From Mariannaea sp. PMI_226 (taxonomy: Eukaryota > Ascomycota > Sordariomycetes > Hypocreales > Nectriaceae): a DNA stretch of 64,000 nucleotides. The position numbers and the translations under genes are program-made. The notes beneath the pieces were generated by a model. The model did no database searches. It was given only the letters and a program-made list of their open reading frames with translations, and had not been told where the DNA came from. Numbering within the stretch: position 1 is the first letter of the stretch; each line of letters begins with the position of its first letter. Where the stretch lies: NCBI GenBank assembly GCA_024336345.1, contig JANFOG010000003.1, forward strand, positions 3,850,501 through 3,914,500. Reading direction: 5' to 3'. Positions 22,131-34,457 of the stretch are shown here, piece after piece.

Positions 22131-22782
22131 TTTAGACCTTGAAGAATAAGTTATGGAGGTGCAGCGCTCATGTCTTGATTCTCAAGTGTGGGTAGAGGGC
22201 CGGGTCCGTCATGTGGGTGGTAAGGATAGAACGGCGGCATATACAACAAGTGCACACCAAATTCTCAGGTGAGACAGCTTCAGGGCATGGCAGTCAGACT
22301 CTTGCACGTTGCTGGAGAGGTTGTCAGCACGGACATAACACGGAACGACACCTGTCTTCTCATTCGTCTTTTCTTGCTTTTTCTGTATGGAGCACTCGAG
22401 AAAACTCCGAATGCTACCTTAAAACTCCGAACAAGGGTGAATATGGTGACCATTGACAATACCAAGAAGCCGAGTCATGCACATCCTGGCGCAAGTTTAG
22501 TCTTCCACACAACGTGCATTTCGTCCTTGAGACTGTCTGAATTTTTTTCTTCGGTTGATTGAAATCTAACTAAGAGCCGCGTCGAATTGAGCTACAGCTT
22601 GTATCTGCCTTTCATGCCAATATGATACGGGTATAAAAAAAAAAAAAAAAACCACACAAAAAAAACCCTTCCTCGCGATATGTACTTTTGTGTATTATAT
22701 CACCGAGTAATATGATCTGTCGTTTACCCCAGCTCCTTCAGAAGTTTTATGCGTACAAGATTCATCAAACCCTATCTCTGCC
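22131..22782. other. Intergenic, promoter of hydrolase gene
   Basis: This 0.65-kb gap contains the upstream region of the hydrolase gene and the 3' flank of the membrane-protein gene, with A-tracts at 22636-22670. No gene is seen. Confidence 0.55.
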
Positions 22783-24306
22783 TCATCTTCTGTAGTATTG
22801 TTGATCCTCGTTCCAGCATCTGCCATTATCTGGTTGTTTTAAACTGTCCGCTGGCCGATACACAAAGCGCGAATTATCGACCGTTGCCTCTTGATTCTCA
22901 ATTTGGACTTGCCTGTTGACATGGATGACCATCTTTCCACTGTCGACTGATCTATTCTTCTCCAAGTCGATCGAAGAACTTGGCGAGTGGTCTCTTGCAA
23001 CTCCTATAACACCTCCAGGGCCAGCACCAGCCATATGATTGTCGATTATCCTCTCTCTTGAATCGTTGTCGTCACTCTCACGCACCGATGCCAGCGCAGC
23101 TGTGACACTGAACGGATCCTTATTTTTGCTCTTGAGAGTGCGCTTAACTCCGCTCAATTCTACTGAACCTCCCAGGGGTAAGCTTCCCTTTGATGGCCCG
23201 GATGATAAGTTGGTGGTCTTCATCGAGTTTCGGGACCAGAAGTTCCTAGTGAACATGGGGCGGATGAGAACGGCTTGGCCCACCACAATAGCGACGAAAT
23301 CTTCACGGCACGACCAGATAGCCGCTGTAGCGCCGTTTTTGGCCTGAAATCTCTTGTCAGAAGCTGTTGTTCTTCAATGGACAAGAGAGGTGCAAGCACT
23401 TACCACCAGCACCATGGTAACTCGTAAAATAGCAGCGATCATGATGAAAAAGCCAGCGCCAAAAAGAAGAATAAGCCCAATTCTCCTCCAAATAGTAGTT
23501 CTCAGAGGGATGATGACAGGTGCCGGTATGGCCATGATGAAGAGATCGGTAACGATGTTCATGATGAGAGGTGGCACCATGTTGAGAATTGACTGTGGCT
23601 GGCAAATCGCTAACTTGGTGTCAGTCTCTATTATCACCAGCGTAGGGGGGGGGGGGGGGGGGGGGGGGGGGAAACAGCTATGGTAACTACACCATGAACA
23701 ATAACAGAATAACTTACGCCCTTGATCGGGATACACAATCCACATGCGATAATACGGTCGGCATGCGCAGAAGATGACCAAGTTGATGGCAATAAACGTC
23801 GCTCCAACAAGCAGCATCACTGGTAGGATGAATCTTTCGACCCAGAGACCTCGGACAACTCGCTTATAGAGGAACAGCATGTTCAGTTTCAGAGACCAGA
23901 TGAAGAGGTTATACGTCGCCACTCCAGCGCAGAACCACTGCGTTCCGTAAACGTATGGTGCAGCTTGCTCTTCCGTCATGGCTTTTCGTTCAGCCATCGG
24001 TAACGCATGAAGGTCCCCGATCCCACCGACGATGTGGGCAGCGACTGTCATAACAGTATAAGTCATCTACCATGAATAGCTCTGGGTTAGTCTTGGAATC
24101 GATGTGCCAGGAAAGTGAAATTGGCGTTGAGTAGGCCAAAGGCGCGTCCGGAAATTCCTTACCCATGATAGCCAGATGATGTAGTCATCTGGACTGAAGC
24201 CTCTCACGCCAATGGTCCGCCATCGAACAAATATTCTTGCGAATATCACGAGCGAACCAACACTGTAGAGAGTCCAGGTTTCGATAAGCGCCTCAGGAGC
24301 ACCCAT
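22783..24306 (-). CDS. Seven-helix membrane protein, SAT4/rhodopsin-domain type
   Basis: This is a fungal integral membrane protein of the SAT4-like rhodopsin-domain family (often called PTH11-like, but here without an N-terminal CFEM domain). Exons are 24306-24163, 24066-23718, 23609-23404 and 23343-22783, giving 419 residues. Landmarks are the first-helix end FSPDDYIIWLSW, CRPYYRMWIVYPDQG before the conserved CQPQS, and NIVTDLFIMAIP in a late helix. Seven helices are followed by a long polar cytoplasmic tail. Such proteins are candidate receptors or accessory proteins of secondary-metabolite loci; ligands are unknown. Intron 2 (23717-23610) contains a 27-nt C tract on the coding strand. The first coding exon ends on a GTAAGG donor. 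Confidence 0.83.
23645..23671 (+). repeat. 27-nt poly-G tract inside an intron
   Basis: The plus strand shows 27 uninterrupted G residues, which read as C27 in intron 2 of the SAT4-type gene. It lies about 46 nt after the donor and 35 nt before the acceptor. The exact length may be affected by sequencing error. Confidence 0.9.
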
Positions 24307-26413
24307 CTTGCCGAATACTGAGGGTTGGGGGCAGTCAACCGGTTTCGAAACTGCTTCGGCGAGAACAAATGATTCTTAAGCATCTAACCAGTTTGCATAC
24401 CCACAGAACTTAGACCAGGGGATTGATCCAACCACATTGGCGGTACTTAGAACACGGCCGTTTTACCGACGGTAGTCAAAGGGTTCAGAAACCACGGATG
24501 CAACACCTTAGGGGGAACGGACCATCAAGCTGGCTTGACATCTAGTTCGCCACTTATTATTTTATTTTATTCACATGGCAGGGGGGAGAGATGCCGATAT
24601 ATGCCGGCCAGCATTGTTGATCAAAGCAGTCGGGCGGGATAGCAAGGCGTGCCTAAGTTGGCGGGCTCTAAAAGATCCATTCCCCCATCCCCCCGTTAAT
24701 TCAAAAGCAATGTTGATTCCTGCCTAGTACGGGAAGCTCTTCGCCTGGGAATTTATGTGACGTATGCAATGCAACTCCAATGGAGTGGGAATCTCAACAC
24801 AATTGCTGAGCCAGTTCAAACCTCAAACCTAGCATTTCTCGAAAAAGACCCGGCTGCAACGCCATCGGCCCGTTATCCCATCTGACACGCCGGAGGTAGG
24901 GCCATAGTGAGGGGCCCTATATGTAGTTGGTGACCACGCACTAACCACTCGCTGACCACTTACATGGTCCGAATAACCCCCGTCGCATTCTACATCGGGT
25001 CTATCTATGGGGACAGGTAGCATTGGCAAGCATTTAGGCAATGGACAGCCGTATTCCGCAAATGGGAAATTAAGAGAGGCAAAAATTTGCGGCCAGCCCC
25101 TGTCAAAACGTGTGTCACATCGCCCGTTTATTTTCTTATACCGACTATATATGTAGTACCACCTTCCTAACAGTCAAAGAAATTGCTAGGGTCTTCTATG
25201 GACCTGCATCTATATAGTACGACTATTATGGTACTTTGCCACTGTCGTAGTAGTCCCCTAGTTTGTGTTTTAGTGTTGAAGCTCTGGCCTCATCTGATGC
25301 CGGTACGTGAATTTGCCCGGAGAGGGATGGTGGCCCAAAATAGTAACTGGTGTTCATCAAGGCAGACTACGTACAGACTAAAGAATACGTAATTACATAC
25401 ACACATGCATACAACTGACTATTGTAGTCTGTAGTCAACTAAACGTGGCCCCTCCAGTTTGAGGGCCGACTACAAGGGTAGAACACTGCGAACTGCGCAA
25501 AATACTTAAACGTGTCGATCTGTTTGGCTAGCTGTGCCTTGGTTGGTGGAAGCTCTAAATTGCTCCATTGACTGCATTATGCATGAGTTGCCGGCCCCTT
25601 TTCATCACTTTTCCCGTACCAAGGTATGCCGGCAATTGCATTTGGTCAATCAATCAGAGTTGCGGATCCAAAAGCGTGCACTATCTCCCTTTCCTCTCTT
25701 CAAACGGGCGGATCATTTTCGTTGCACCCATATTCAGGATTCTGCACCGAACCCAGAAGAAAAAAGAAAAAAAATCTGACCTGATCTGTTAACGACAGCC
25801 ATGGGAATGGGCTGATGCTACGAGAGGTCTCAGGTGTTCGTGGACGGATCCGTTTCTGCCCCTCGACATTGCCGTGGGCCTTTTTTGTTTCAGGCTACCC
25901 AGTCCTCGTTTTGATGAATAGGCTAGGCCAGTCGATGATCTTTAACTATATTCGTCTTATCTCCGCTCCCAAGGCCACGCCAAGTTGTTTGGACGGGTTT
26001 GGCATATGGCGCTATCCTATCATGTCTGACCCCGACCGGAGAAGTTGCGGAGTACATACATAGTAGTATGTTTCCAGATGAACGGAGCATTTCTTCCACA
26101 CTGTTACTGGCATTTCCCCTGTAACATAGTGGTTGGTTCTGGCTTTCATAAAACGCCCTTCCGCATGTAACGCTGCTCCGTGTAATACGGGTTGAAAAGA
26201 CCAACGTAACAAATCATGCTAATTTCTAATTCCATTCTCCCCCTGACATGGTCTATAGAAGAGCTGCGTGTATCGTTTCCTCTCAAGTATTAGCATAAAG
26301 TACATCATTACAAGAGTGACGTCGCCATCTTTCACCCTCCCACTTTCTCCAATACAATTTTATCAAAGTTATTCCTTCAAGCCATACCTCTCAAAAGCCC
26401 TTGATTTCTGACA
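24307..26413. other. Intergenic, divergent promoters
   Basis: This 2.1-kb region lies between the divergently transcribed SAT4-type and aldehyde dehydrogenase genes. It contains AT-rich stretches and a CRE-like site at 26317. Short open frames here have no recognisable domains. Confidence 0.55.
26317..26323 (+). promoter_or_regulatory. CRE-like TGACGTC site
   Basis: TGACGTC lies 91 nt upstream of the aldehyde dehydrogenase ATG. It matches the core bound by ATF/CREB bZIP factors such as fungal AtfA, which control stress genes. A single 7-mer is weak evidence. Confidence 0.35.
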
Positions 26414-28062
26414 ATGGCTTCAGAAGTTGATTATCGTGTGTCATTCGATGTTCGTAACCTCACTACCCACCCCACCATCCCTTATTATCCATCCCACTCA
26501 CGACAACTTAGCGCTAACACCTACTTACAGAGCTTTCACAATGTTATCAACAACAAATTAGCTACGACCGCTGAAACATTTCACGCAATTTGCCCCAGCA
26601 CTGAAGAACCTCTGTGGGAGGCTCCCGTCTCGACCCAAGAAGATGTCGACCAGGCCGTGAGCGCTGCTCAAGCAGCCTTCCCAGCATGGCGCAAGTTGTC
26701 ACAAGATGAGCGAGCCGAGTACCTCAACAGGTTTGCCGACGCGATTGAGGCCAACACACAAGAGTTTGTCTCTTTGCTCGGAAAGGAGGCCGGAAAGCCT
26801 CCTCAGGCTGGAGGTTTTGAGATGTTTCTTGTCATGGGCCTTGCTCGAGAGACTCCCAAGTTGAGATTGAAGGAAGAGAGACCTGTAGATGATGAAGACG
26901 TCTGTAACCCATTTTTCATTATCGATTCAATGTGCTGACGAAGTAATAGCGGACGGCAATCGTACGATACGTTCCACTTGGTGTTGGCGTTGGCATTGTC
27001 CCGTGGAACTTCCCTCTCACATTGGGTATTGGCAAGCTCCTCCCCGCCCTGCTGGCAGGTAACACCTTCATCTGGAAGCCGTCGCCATACTCCCCTTACT
27101 CGGCGCTCAAGCTGGCTGAGATTGGTGCCAAGATCTTTCCTCCTGGCGTCTTTCAGGCACTCAGTGGAAAAGATGATCTTGGGCCCATGCTTACCAACCA
27201 CCCTGGTGTTGCTAAAATCAGTTTTACTGGTTCGACACAGACCGGAAAGAAGATCATGGCTGCTTGCGCTGGCACTTTGAAGCGAGTTACACTCGAGCTT
27301 GGCGGAAATGATGTTGCAATCGTCTGCGACGACGTCGATATTGAACAAGTTGTTGCCAAGGTACATTTTTTGTTGTTCTCGTCTACCAACCGGGTTTCCT
27401 GAGAGTATTAGCTAACATATCTGCCATAGGTTGCTTTCTTCGCTTTCGTGCATGGAGGGCAGATTTGCATGAACATAAAGCGCGTCTACGTACACGAGAA
27501 TATTTACGATAAATTCCTTGCCGCCATGGTGGATTTTGTGAAAAATCTCAAAACTGGAGACCATACTGACGCGGAAGCCTTCTTCGGACCCATCCAAAAC
27601 AGCATGCAGTACAACAAGCTACGAGACATGTATTCGGAAATTGACAAGCAGGGATGGAAGACAGCTCTGGGCGGTGCTCCCGGTGAAAAGGAGGGCAAAG
27701 GATATTACTTACCGGCCACCATCGTCGACAACCCGCCCGAAGACTCCCGTATCGTGGTCGAGGAGCCTTTTGGCCCCATTGTGCCTGTTCTGAAGTGGAG
27801 CGATGAGGAAGATGTAATCAGTCGCGCCAACGCGTCAAAGCTGGGACTTGGCGCCTCGGTTTGGAGCAAGGATGTCGACCGGGCCCGACGTATAGCTGAG
27901 CAGCTCGAGGCCGGAAGCATTTGGGTTAACACCCATTTTGAGCTCGCCCCTAACGTACCCTTCGGTGGTCACAAGGAGAGCGGTCTTGGAATGGACTGGG
28001 GTGAGGTCGGCTTGAAGGGCTGGTGCAACCCCCAAGCTTATTGGATCAAGCACTCTGGTTAG
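26414..28062 (+). CDS. NAD(P)+-dependent aldehyde dehydrogenase
   Basis: Four exons (26414-26449, 26531-26899, 26950-27360, 27430-28062) give 482 residues, normal for the family. The cofactor fold has VPWNFPL and the FTGSTQTGKK segment; the general base is E251 in LELGGND and the nucleophile is C285 in GGQIC, 34 residues on as in characterised enzymes. EEPFGPIVPV and the C-terminal PFGGHKESGLG also fit. The first intron is in frame (81 nt) and could be missed, but the unspliced version inserts unlike sequence. Two donors (GTTCGT, GTCTGT) are weak. The enzyme would oxidise an aldehyde to an acid in the cytosol; it sits 0.8 kb before the 3' end of a Zn2Cys6 gene next to glycerol genes, so glyceraldehyde is one possible substrate. 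Confidence 0.87.
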
Positions 28063-28863
28063 GTAGAAATGCAAGGTCTCGAGACATAATATACCAATAA
28101 ATTCATCTTGCAACACGTCTCTACAACATATAATATATACCTTCCCCATGATGAAGCATCTAATCAATACATATGTATATGGATGGAGGCCACCCATCGA
28201 GTTTTGACTAGGGCTCATACTTCTGGATAACGCCCTTATCATTGCAGCCCAAGTTGGTGAAATTTATGAGTAGGAAAGAAACGAGACACAAGGGTAAGCA
28301 AGCAGAAGAAGGATAGCTTCAGCAATGGGATCCAGGCTCATAGTGCATATATTAGTGGCAACATGGGATAACATCTGCAATCAACTAAAGCCGGGTACTA
28401 GCACCCACTTGTCGCCATGGGTAGTCATGGTAGCAGGGTGACAGACAGCAGAGGACTGATATTGACCAGTGTTGGTAATATTAAACAGGTCTCAAAATAG
28501 GTGGTTCTTGCACACTGGATACGGTTCATTGCTAGGTCACTAAATGATAGACAAAGGACAGAGACAAGACAGATTTACAAATGCAGCCGGCCGGAGTCAG
28601 GAGATAGGACGGGGGTTCATATCGATGTATTAACATTTTACAGCATCGGTCTCGCGCACACTTTCATGATACTATGTGTGCTCAGACGGGCTGTTTCTTG
28701 GTTGGCGGACTGGGGCTTCGTCACCAGAGAGGGGTGTCTAACTATATATAATTGGATGATGAACAGGGAAAATGGACTGGTTTGCGTAGCCTCCTAATTT
28801 CAAAGTGTGTCTCCCCCTACCTCGGTCTTGTTTTGTCGGCATGAGGAGAGCAAAAGCAATGAA
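28063..28863. other. Intergenic, convergent 3' regions
   Basis: This 0.8-kb stretch lies between the 3' ends of the aldehyde dehydrogenase and Zn2Cys6 genes. Nothing beyond AT-rich sequence is supported. Confidence 0.55.
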
Positions 28864-31379
28864 TCAACTATACGGTGTACTGAACCCTAACCAGTCAGGT
28901 TCGAGGTTCAAGACGCCACTTATCCTCGTGGCATCGTTGCTGTTGAGCTCGGTGGGAGGTTGAGTTGGCGTGGGCAGGGTATTTATTTGGCCATCCGAAG
29001 CGGCTGAGGCCGTTTTTGCTACTTTGGGGTAATTGAAGAAGTCGAAGACGTCGATATTGTCAAGCTCGCTCAGCGATGTGACCTGGGTTGATGTCAATTC
29101 AACTCCCGACCGCCGGGTCGTGCCCGTTAGAGTTACTAAATCATATGCGCTCCTGTTCTCCAGTCAGTTATCAGGTACAGTAAATGAAAGTCGCAGAAAA
29201 TCTCTCTTACCTCCTCATAGAGGAAAAGCTCATGCCACTTTGCCGCTCTCTCTGAACCAGTCGGTCCAAAATCTTGGCGTAATTATTGGCTACCTCCCAG
29301 TTCTGTCCGACATGGCGCAGAGTATCAATGAAGAAGCCGATTCTTGGATCGAGGGACCCGGTTGTTGCTGCATGGACTAGCAGTAACCTTGCGGCCACCC
29401 ACAAGGAGAATGCGAAGGGAGGACCGAGTAGATCCAAGCCATTCGCTTCAAGGACGTCCTGTGCAATATCGCCCAAACTCTTCACCGCCGAGAGGCATTT
29501 TTGCATGGCGTAGTGGGACGGGACGAATATGTGAGACCGAACAGCGGGGTATGCGGCCGAAGAATGGAGCCGGACAACGGTTGTGACGTAGGCGCTGTGC
29601 AGCATAAACCAATTAGCCACACGGCTGGCAGGATCTGAATGACACAGAGCCGAGATCTTGCTGTACTCGCTCGGCAGATTCTGCAGCCAGTCGTTGAGAG
29701 CACCATCAAGTGATCGGTAGTTGTTCCGCCAGCTTGCCATGTCACTTGAGGATGTAATATCGACGGGATTTTTGAGGAAGTTATGCACTTTGCTGAGAAT
29801 GCGGCTGATGACACAGTGGTAGGAGAAGCTTCCAAGGTTCTCTGGTTTGGTAATGATGTATTCCATCGGATCGAGCTGCCCTGTGTGGGAGCTAGACGGA
29901 GACGTTTCGACCGGCACATTCCTAGAAAAAAGGTCGTAGGAGCAAGGGAGAACCCTCTTCATCTTCATGTCGTCAAGCATAAAATCAAAGGTTGTAGTTG
30001 CCACGGTAGCATATCGATCAAGGAGGTACACGACCCAACAGAGTCGGCGCCGGCCCTCGTCTTCAATCCAGGACCAAGGCTCGCTGATAACAACTCGACG
30101 GATCGAACCTGTGAGCGGCGTTTCCTGGGCTTCAGCCTTGAGGTAGACGCTGGTCTCTTTGTATAGGTCTAGTTGTCGTACGTTCTGGGCCAAGAGGGAG
30201 AGGAGGTTCCATCCACGAGGACCGTTAGATGTACCTAGCTCATCGATTGTGACAATCACCAAAGCCCTCAGAGCAGGTATGCTGATATGCTCCATGGCGT
30301 ATATTTGAACGCGATGCCGACACGCCTTGTGGTAGTGTGCCTTCATTTCGGGAGTCAGTCGAGGGTCTTTAGAGAATCTGAGTGTCGTCGCGATGATGGC
30401 ATGTAGCAGTATCTCGTCGGATTCCTCTATTGGTTCTGGCCCAAACAGGTTCTCAAAAGTCGTTTTCCGATCAAGGATAGGACACCAGGTATTGCAATGC
30501 TTGAAGTAAAGGTCGACGAGGGTGTAAAGCATGTATTGCGGAGGTAGATCCTGGTTCTGGTTCGATGACCGTAGTGAGAGAAGACTGTGCGATGCCGTGA
30601 CATCCTGGCTAGTATTTTGGAAGGGCGAAGACTCAGTCACAAGCATGGTCATGGGTTGCTGTGAGGAGGAGGATTGGTCGCCCTGCTGTGGCCTTTCCTG
30701 GCCATTCTCGACGTGCCAACCAGGGCTCGGAAACATCTGAGATCTCGCCTGGGAGCTTGGTGTGCTCCGCGAGAGGTTGCTCTGGCCCAGACGAGCGTCA
30801 TTTTGCTGGTAACCGTCCACATGAGCTGAGCTGTGTGTGCTGACGGAGGGAGAAAGCTGCTGCGCCGTCACGGCGTGATCATGGGCTATATGCGCCTCGA
30901 CACGGCGGCCCAATGCCTGCAACAATGCGTCAATCCGGTTCACCTTGTTCTCGAGCTCAAGGTTAAAACCGGCACGACTGCCCATCTTTTGTCTCTCGAG
31001 ATAGACGCAGGTCCGGTTGTGCCGTGCGCACCACGAACATGCTGGTTCGGCCCGGTCGCATTTCACCTTGCGAGCCTTGCACAATTCGCACCTTGCAAAA
31101 ATTTGTCAGTGAGCTGGCATGCAGAAATGGCCTTTTCTGACAAAAAGAGAAAAAGACCCAAAACATAAAAGGCAACTGGGATTCTCACGATGTCTTCTGA
31201 TATCTCTCTCTTCTTCGCTTTCTTGGCGCGCTGGTTGATCCGGCGGTGCCGCCAGCGCCGTCAAGGCTCGAGGCGTCGTCGTGGCTCACGGTAGAATTGA
31301 CCTCGTCTTCGGCCATTGGTACCGAGGGTGCATTACCTGGAGTCGTCCCTTCAGTCCCATGGTCGCGGGCACTCCACAT
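28864..31379 (-). CDS. Zn2Cys6 transcription factor beside glycerol genes
   Basis: Exons 31379-31189, 31091-29211 and 29152-28864 encode 786 residues. The zinc cluster starts at C65 (CELCKARKVKCDRAEPACSW) with CX2CX6CX6CX2CX6C spacing and a preceding RKRRRER patch; the intron splits just before the first cysteine. A short coiled-coil-like stretch (NLELENKVNRIDALLQALGRR) follows for dimerisation, and the fungal-specific factor domain spans roughly residues 200-600, including NGPRGWNLLSLLAQ. The upstream in-frame TTG at 31436 is not used; the first ATG is 31379. The gene lies next to and in the same orientation as the glycerol kinase gene, 1.3 kb apart. It may regulate glycerol use, but only position supports that. 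Confidence 0.85.
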
Positions 31380-31955
31380 TTCAGAAAAATGGCGGGAGAT
31401 TGCGTGGCTATGTACTGATCTGATATGGAGTGACAATTGAGAAACCCAGGTCCCCAGAAAAATAAAGATGGTTATAGTAAAGGATAGGGGGGTGGGATTT
31501 CGGCACAGGAAACTCGGGGATGATGCAGAAAGATCCTCAGGCTGTGGGGAAACCTGGAGAAGCGAGACGGAGTCGTCTAATAGAAGGAAACGTCCAACTC
31601 TAAGACAAATCTAAGAGAACTCTAAGAGAAAAGGCGACGAAAATCAAGATGGGATGGCCTCGGTGTGGGGTCCAACGAGAGTCGCAAACAGAAGGTCGAG
31701 GAGCCGAGTTCTGCGGTGGCAGCCTGCTGAGTGGCTGCGATCCTTCGAACGAGCGGGTCCAGGTTGGAGCTTCTAGCTTGGCTTGGCGACACTTGTTCGC
31801 ATTCCATGTCTCGATTTGATTTACTCTGACAGGAAAAGGGGGCTGAGGGAGGGTGTCGAGGTGTCACTCAAGCGAATTGGGAGGGGGGAACGGGGGAGGG
31901 GAAGACGCAGGGATTGCGCCCCGTCATGGGCAAGCGAGCGAGATCACGACACCAG

Positions 31956-31982
31956 CTTTGCCCTCTTTGCCCTCTTTGCCCT
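31956..31982 (+). repeat. 9-bp direct repeat, three copies
   Basis: Three perfect adjacent copies of ctttgccct lie in the upstream region of the Zn2Cys6 gene. On its coding strand they are purine-rich. Confidence 0.75.
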
Positions 31983-32330
31983 GTTTCTCCACAAGTTAAA
32001 CCCGGCTAAAATCCTTTCACGTGGCAAAGCAAGCAAGGCACTGGGACCAGGGTGCGCCACGGCTCCATCCCGAAGAGGGGCTAAAGACGCGACGCCGACG
32101 GCGAGCTCCGGAGGCAAATTCGACTTCGACGTGAGAGGAAAAATGAAAGCAAGTCAACCACCACCAAAAATATGGGCACAGTACGTAATGGAACCGTAAT
32201 AGCGATGAGGCGATCAAGCACTAAATCCATCTCCCGCGCGCGTGGCTCGACTTGAAGTGTCATCCGGGGTCCATAAAGAGGTATAGAAGGACGAAAAAAA
32301 TTTCAAGGTGAGAGAAATAATTGAAGAGAT

Positions 32331-32356
32331 AAAAAAAAAAAAAAAAAAAAAAAAAA
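32331..32356 (+). repeat. Poly-A run of 26 nt
   Basis: Twenty-six A residues lie downstream of the glycerol kinase gene. It is a simple homopolymer, useful only as a length marker. Confidence 0.9.
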
Positions 32357-32659
32357 GGGAACATCACATGGAATGAATGCTCCATTTAAAACTACCGACA
32401 ACGTATGTTTAGAGTGGTGAGAAGACATCACGAGGGCGCCAATTAGAAGACACTGTGGAGATTTGTTAGGATACTAGGCTGCGAAGCTCATCTGAGCTTC
32501 TTCGCAAGATGCTTCTAGAGCTTCAATTCCAATTGGGAATAAACTACATTGTGCTACTACTTCATCTGCAGTAGCCTTGTACAACAAATTACAAAAAAAC
32601 GTGCTAACGAATTATCGGTTACAGCAACACGCCGCTACGCCGCAAAAAATCAAACCCTC

Positions 32660-34457
32660 TTAGTTGGCCCATCCCTTGCTCATCTGCACAGCCTTCTCCC
32701 ACTGACCGAAGCGGTTGGACGCGTCCTCAGTGGTGATGCTGGGCTTGAAAATGGTTCTACCCTCCACGTTCACCTGGTTCAAGTCCTCGAAGCTGTTCCA
32801 CACACCTACAGCCAAGCCAGCGGCAATCGCGGCACCAAGAGCCGTTGTCTCGCGCATGGCTGGGCGGTTGACAGGGATGCCGATCAGATCGGATTGGGTC
32901 TAAGACAGCATTGATCAGCATTCAAACTATACTCTTGGGGAAGATGACCCGAGAAGAGAAACGAAGGGGGAAAAAAAGGGGGGGTGTGTGATATTGAAAT
33001 CTCCACCCCCACGAGGTAATGATAAACGTACCTGCATAATAAGATCGGAATTGCACATGCCACCATCGACAGCGAGCTCGGTCAGGGCATGGCCACTGTC
33101 CTTCTCCATAGCGTTCAGGATAGCCTTGGTCTGGAAGCACGTGGCTTCCAGGGTAGCTCGCGCGATATGACCGCGCTGTGTGTAAGCTGTAATACCGAAG
33201 ATAGTTCCTCGAGCATCGTCGATCCAGTAGGGAGCGAACAGACCGCTGAAGGCGGTAACGAAGGTGCAGCCACCGTTATCCTCAACAGTCTCGGCAAGCG
33301 CGCTGAGCTTGGATGAGGACTCAATGAAGCCCAAATTGTCCACGAGGAACTTGACACTTGAGCCAGCGACAGCGATGCTGCCCTCGAGAGCGTACATGGT
33401 CTGACCCTCGCCAAAGTCGAAGGCCACAGTAGTCAGCAGACCGTGCGTGGAGATGGCAGGCTTCTCTCCAATGTTGTACAGCAGGAAGCATCCGGTACCG
33501 TAAGTGTTCTTGGCCTGGCCGACGGAGAAACCCTTCTGGCCAACCAAGGCGGCAGACTGGTCACCCAAGCAGCCCGCAATCTTGGTTCCCTTGAGAGCGG
33601 TGCCAGCAAGAGAGCCGTAGGCCTCATTGTGCGAAGATCGCACAATCTTGGGAAGTGCGACCTTCTTGCGGTCGAGACGGAACCAGTCGATGAGCTCGGC
33701 GTCATAATCGAGAGTCTCCAAGTTCATGAACATGGTTCGGGAGGCGTTGGACGGGTCGGAGACGAAGACATCGCGAGCAGGTCCGCCGTTCAGCTTGTAG
33801 GTCAACCAGGTGTCGACAGTGCCAAAGGCAAGGACACCTCGCTCGTAGGCGTCCTTGACCTCGGGGATGTTCTCAATCAGCCAGAGAAGCTTGCTGACAG
33901 AGGGGTATGTGGAGAGGGGAAGACCGCATCGGGCAGTAAGCTCATTGGCACCAAGGCGCTGCTTGAGGCGGCGGACAAGGTCCTTAGCTCGGGTGTCGGT
34001 CCAGACAATGGCGTTGTGAAGCGCCTTGCCTGTGGTCTTGTCCCAAACAATGGTTGTCTCTCTCTGGTTTGTGATACCGACGGCCTGAATCTGCCCGCGG
34101 GAGTGGCCCTGCTTCTCAAAAGCCTCGACCGCACCATCAATGCATTGCTCAGTTGAGGAGATGAGCTCTTCGGGATCATGCTCGTGCCAGCTACGAAATT
34201 CAAACAAAAACGGCACCTGTCAGTAAACTTTGAAATTTTTGAAACAATCTTGAGGTTTGCATGTGCACGGAGCACACAGGAGGGGTAAAAAGGGAAAAAA
34301 AAACTCACCCAGGCTGAGGATAGATCTGCTTGAATTCAATCTGATGCGTGGCAACGACCTGGCCGTTTGAGTCAAAGATCAGGAACCGTGTGCTGGTGGT
34401 TCCTTGATCAATGGCGCCAACAAAGGCCGGGCTGTGAGATGCGGGTGCAGAGGCCAT
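32660..34457 (-). CDS. GUT1: Glycerol kinase
   Basis: The enzyme phosphorylates glycerol to glycerol 3-phosphate with ATP, the first committed step of glycerol catabolism. Exons 34457-34309, 34190-33032 and 32899-32660 give 515 residues, the normal size. The N-terminal phosphate loop [16 protein letters not shown], the [12 protein letters not shown] segment, WTDTR, and the FGGY-kinase signature [21 protein letters not shown] are all present, with [12 protein letters not shown] at the nucleotide site. No targeting peptide is seen; it should be cytosolic or on the outer mitochondrial membrane. It is head-to-head with the aquaglyceroporin gene across 1.36 kb and probably co-regulated with it. 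The leader contains a GGTGAT-type repeat (34496-34526). Confidence 0.96.

Larger units (their letters stand above)
31380..32659. other. Intergenic, long leader or promoter with repeats
   Basis: This 1.28-kb region lies between the Zn2Cys6 start and the glycerol kinase 3' end. It holds a 9-bp repeat (31956-31982) and an A26 run (32331-32356). A plus-strand open frame at 31783-32199 starts with TTG and is low complexity, so I do not call it. Confidence 0.6.

Noticed and set aside
31783..32199. A 138-codon open frame upstream of the Zn2Cys6 gene.
   Set aside because: It begins at TTG, is low in complexity and includes the 9-bp repeat; no domain is seen.
32331..32356. Poly-A run as a retroposon tail.
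   Set aside because: No target-site duplication or element body was seen next to it.
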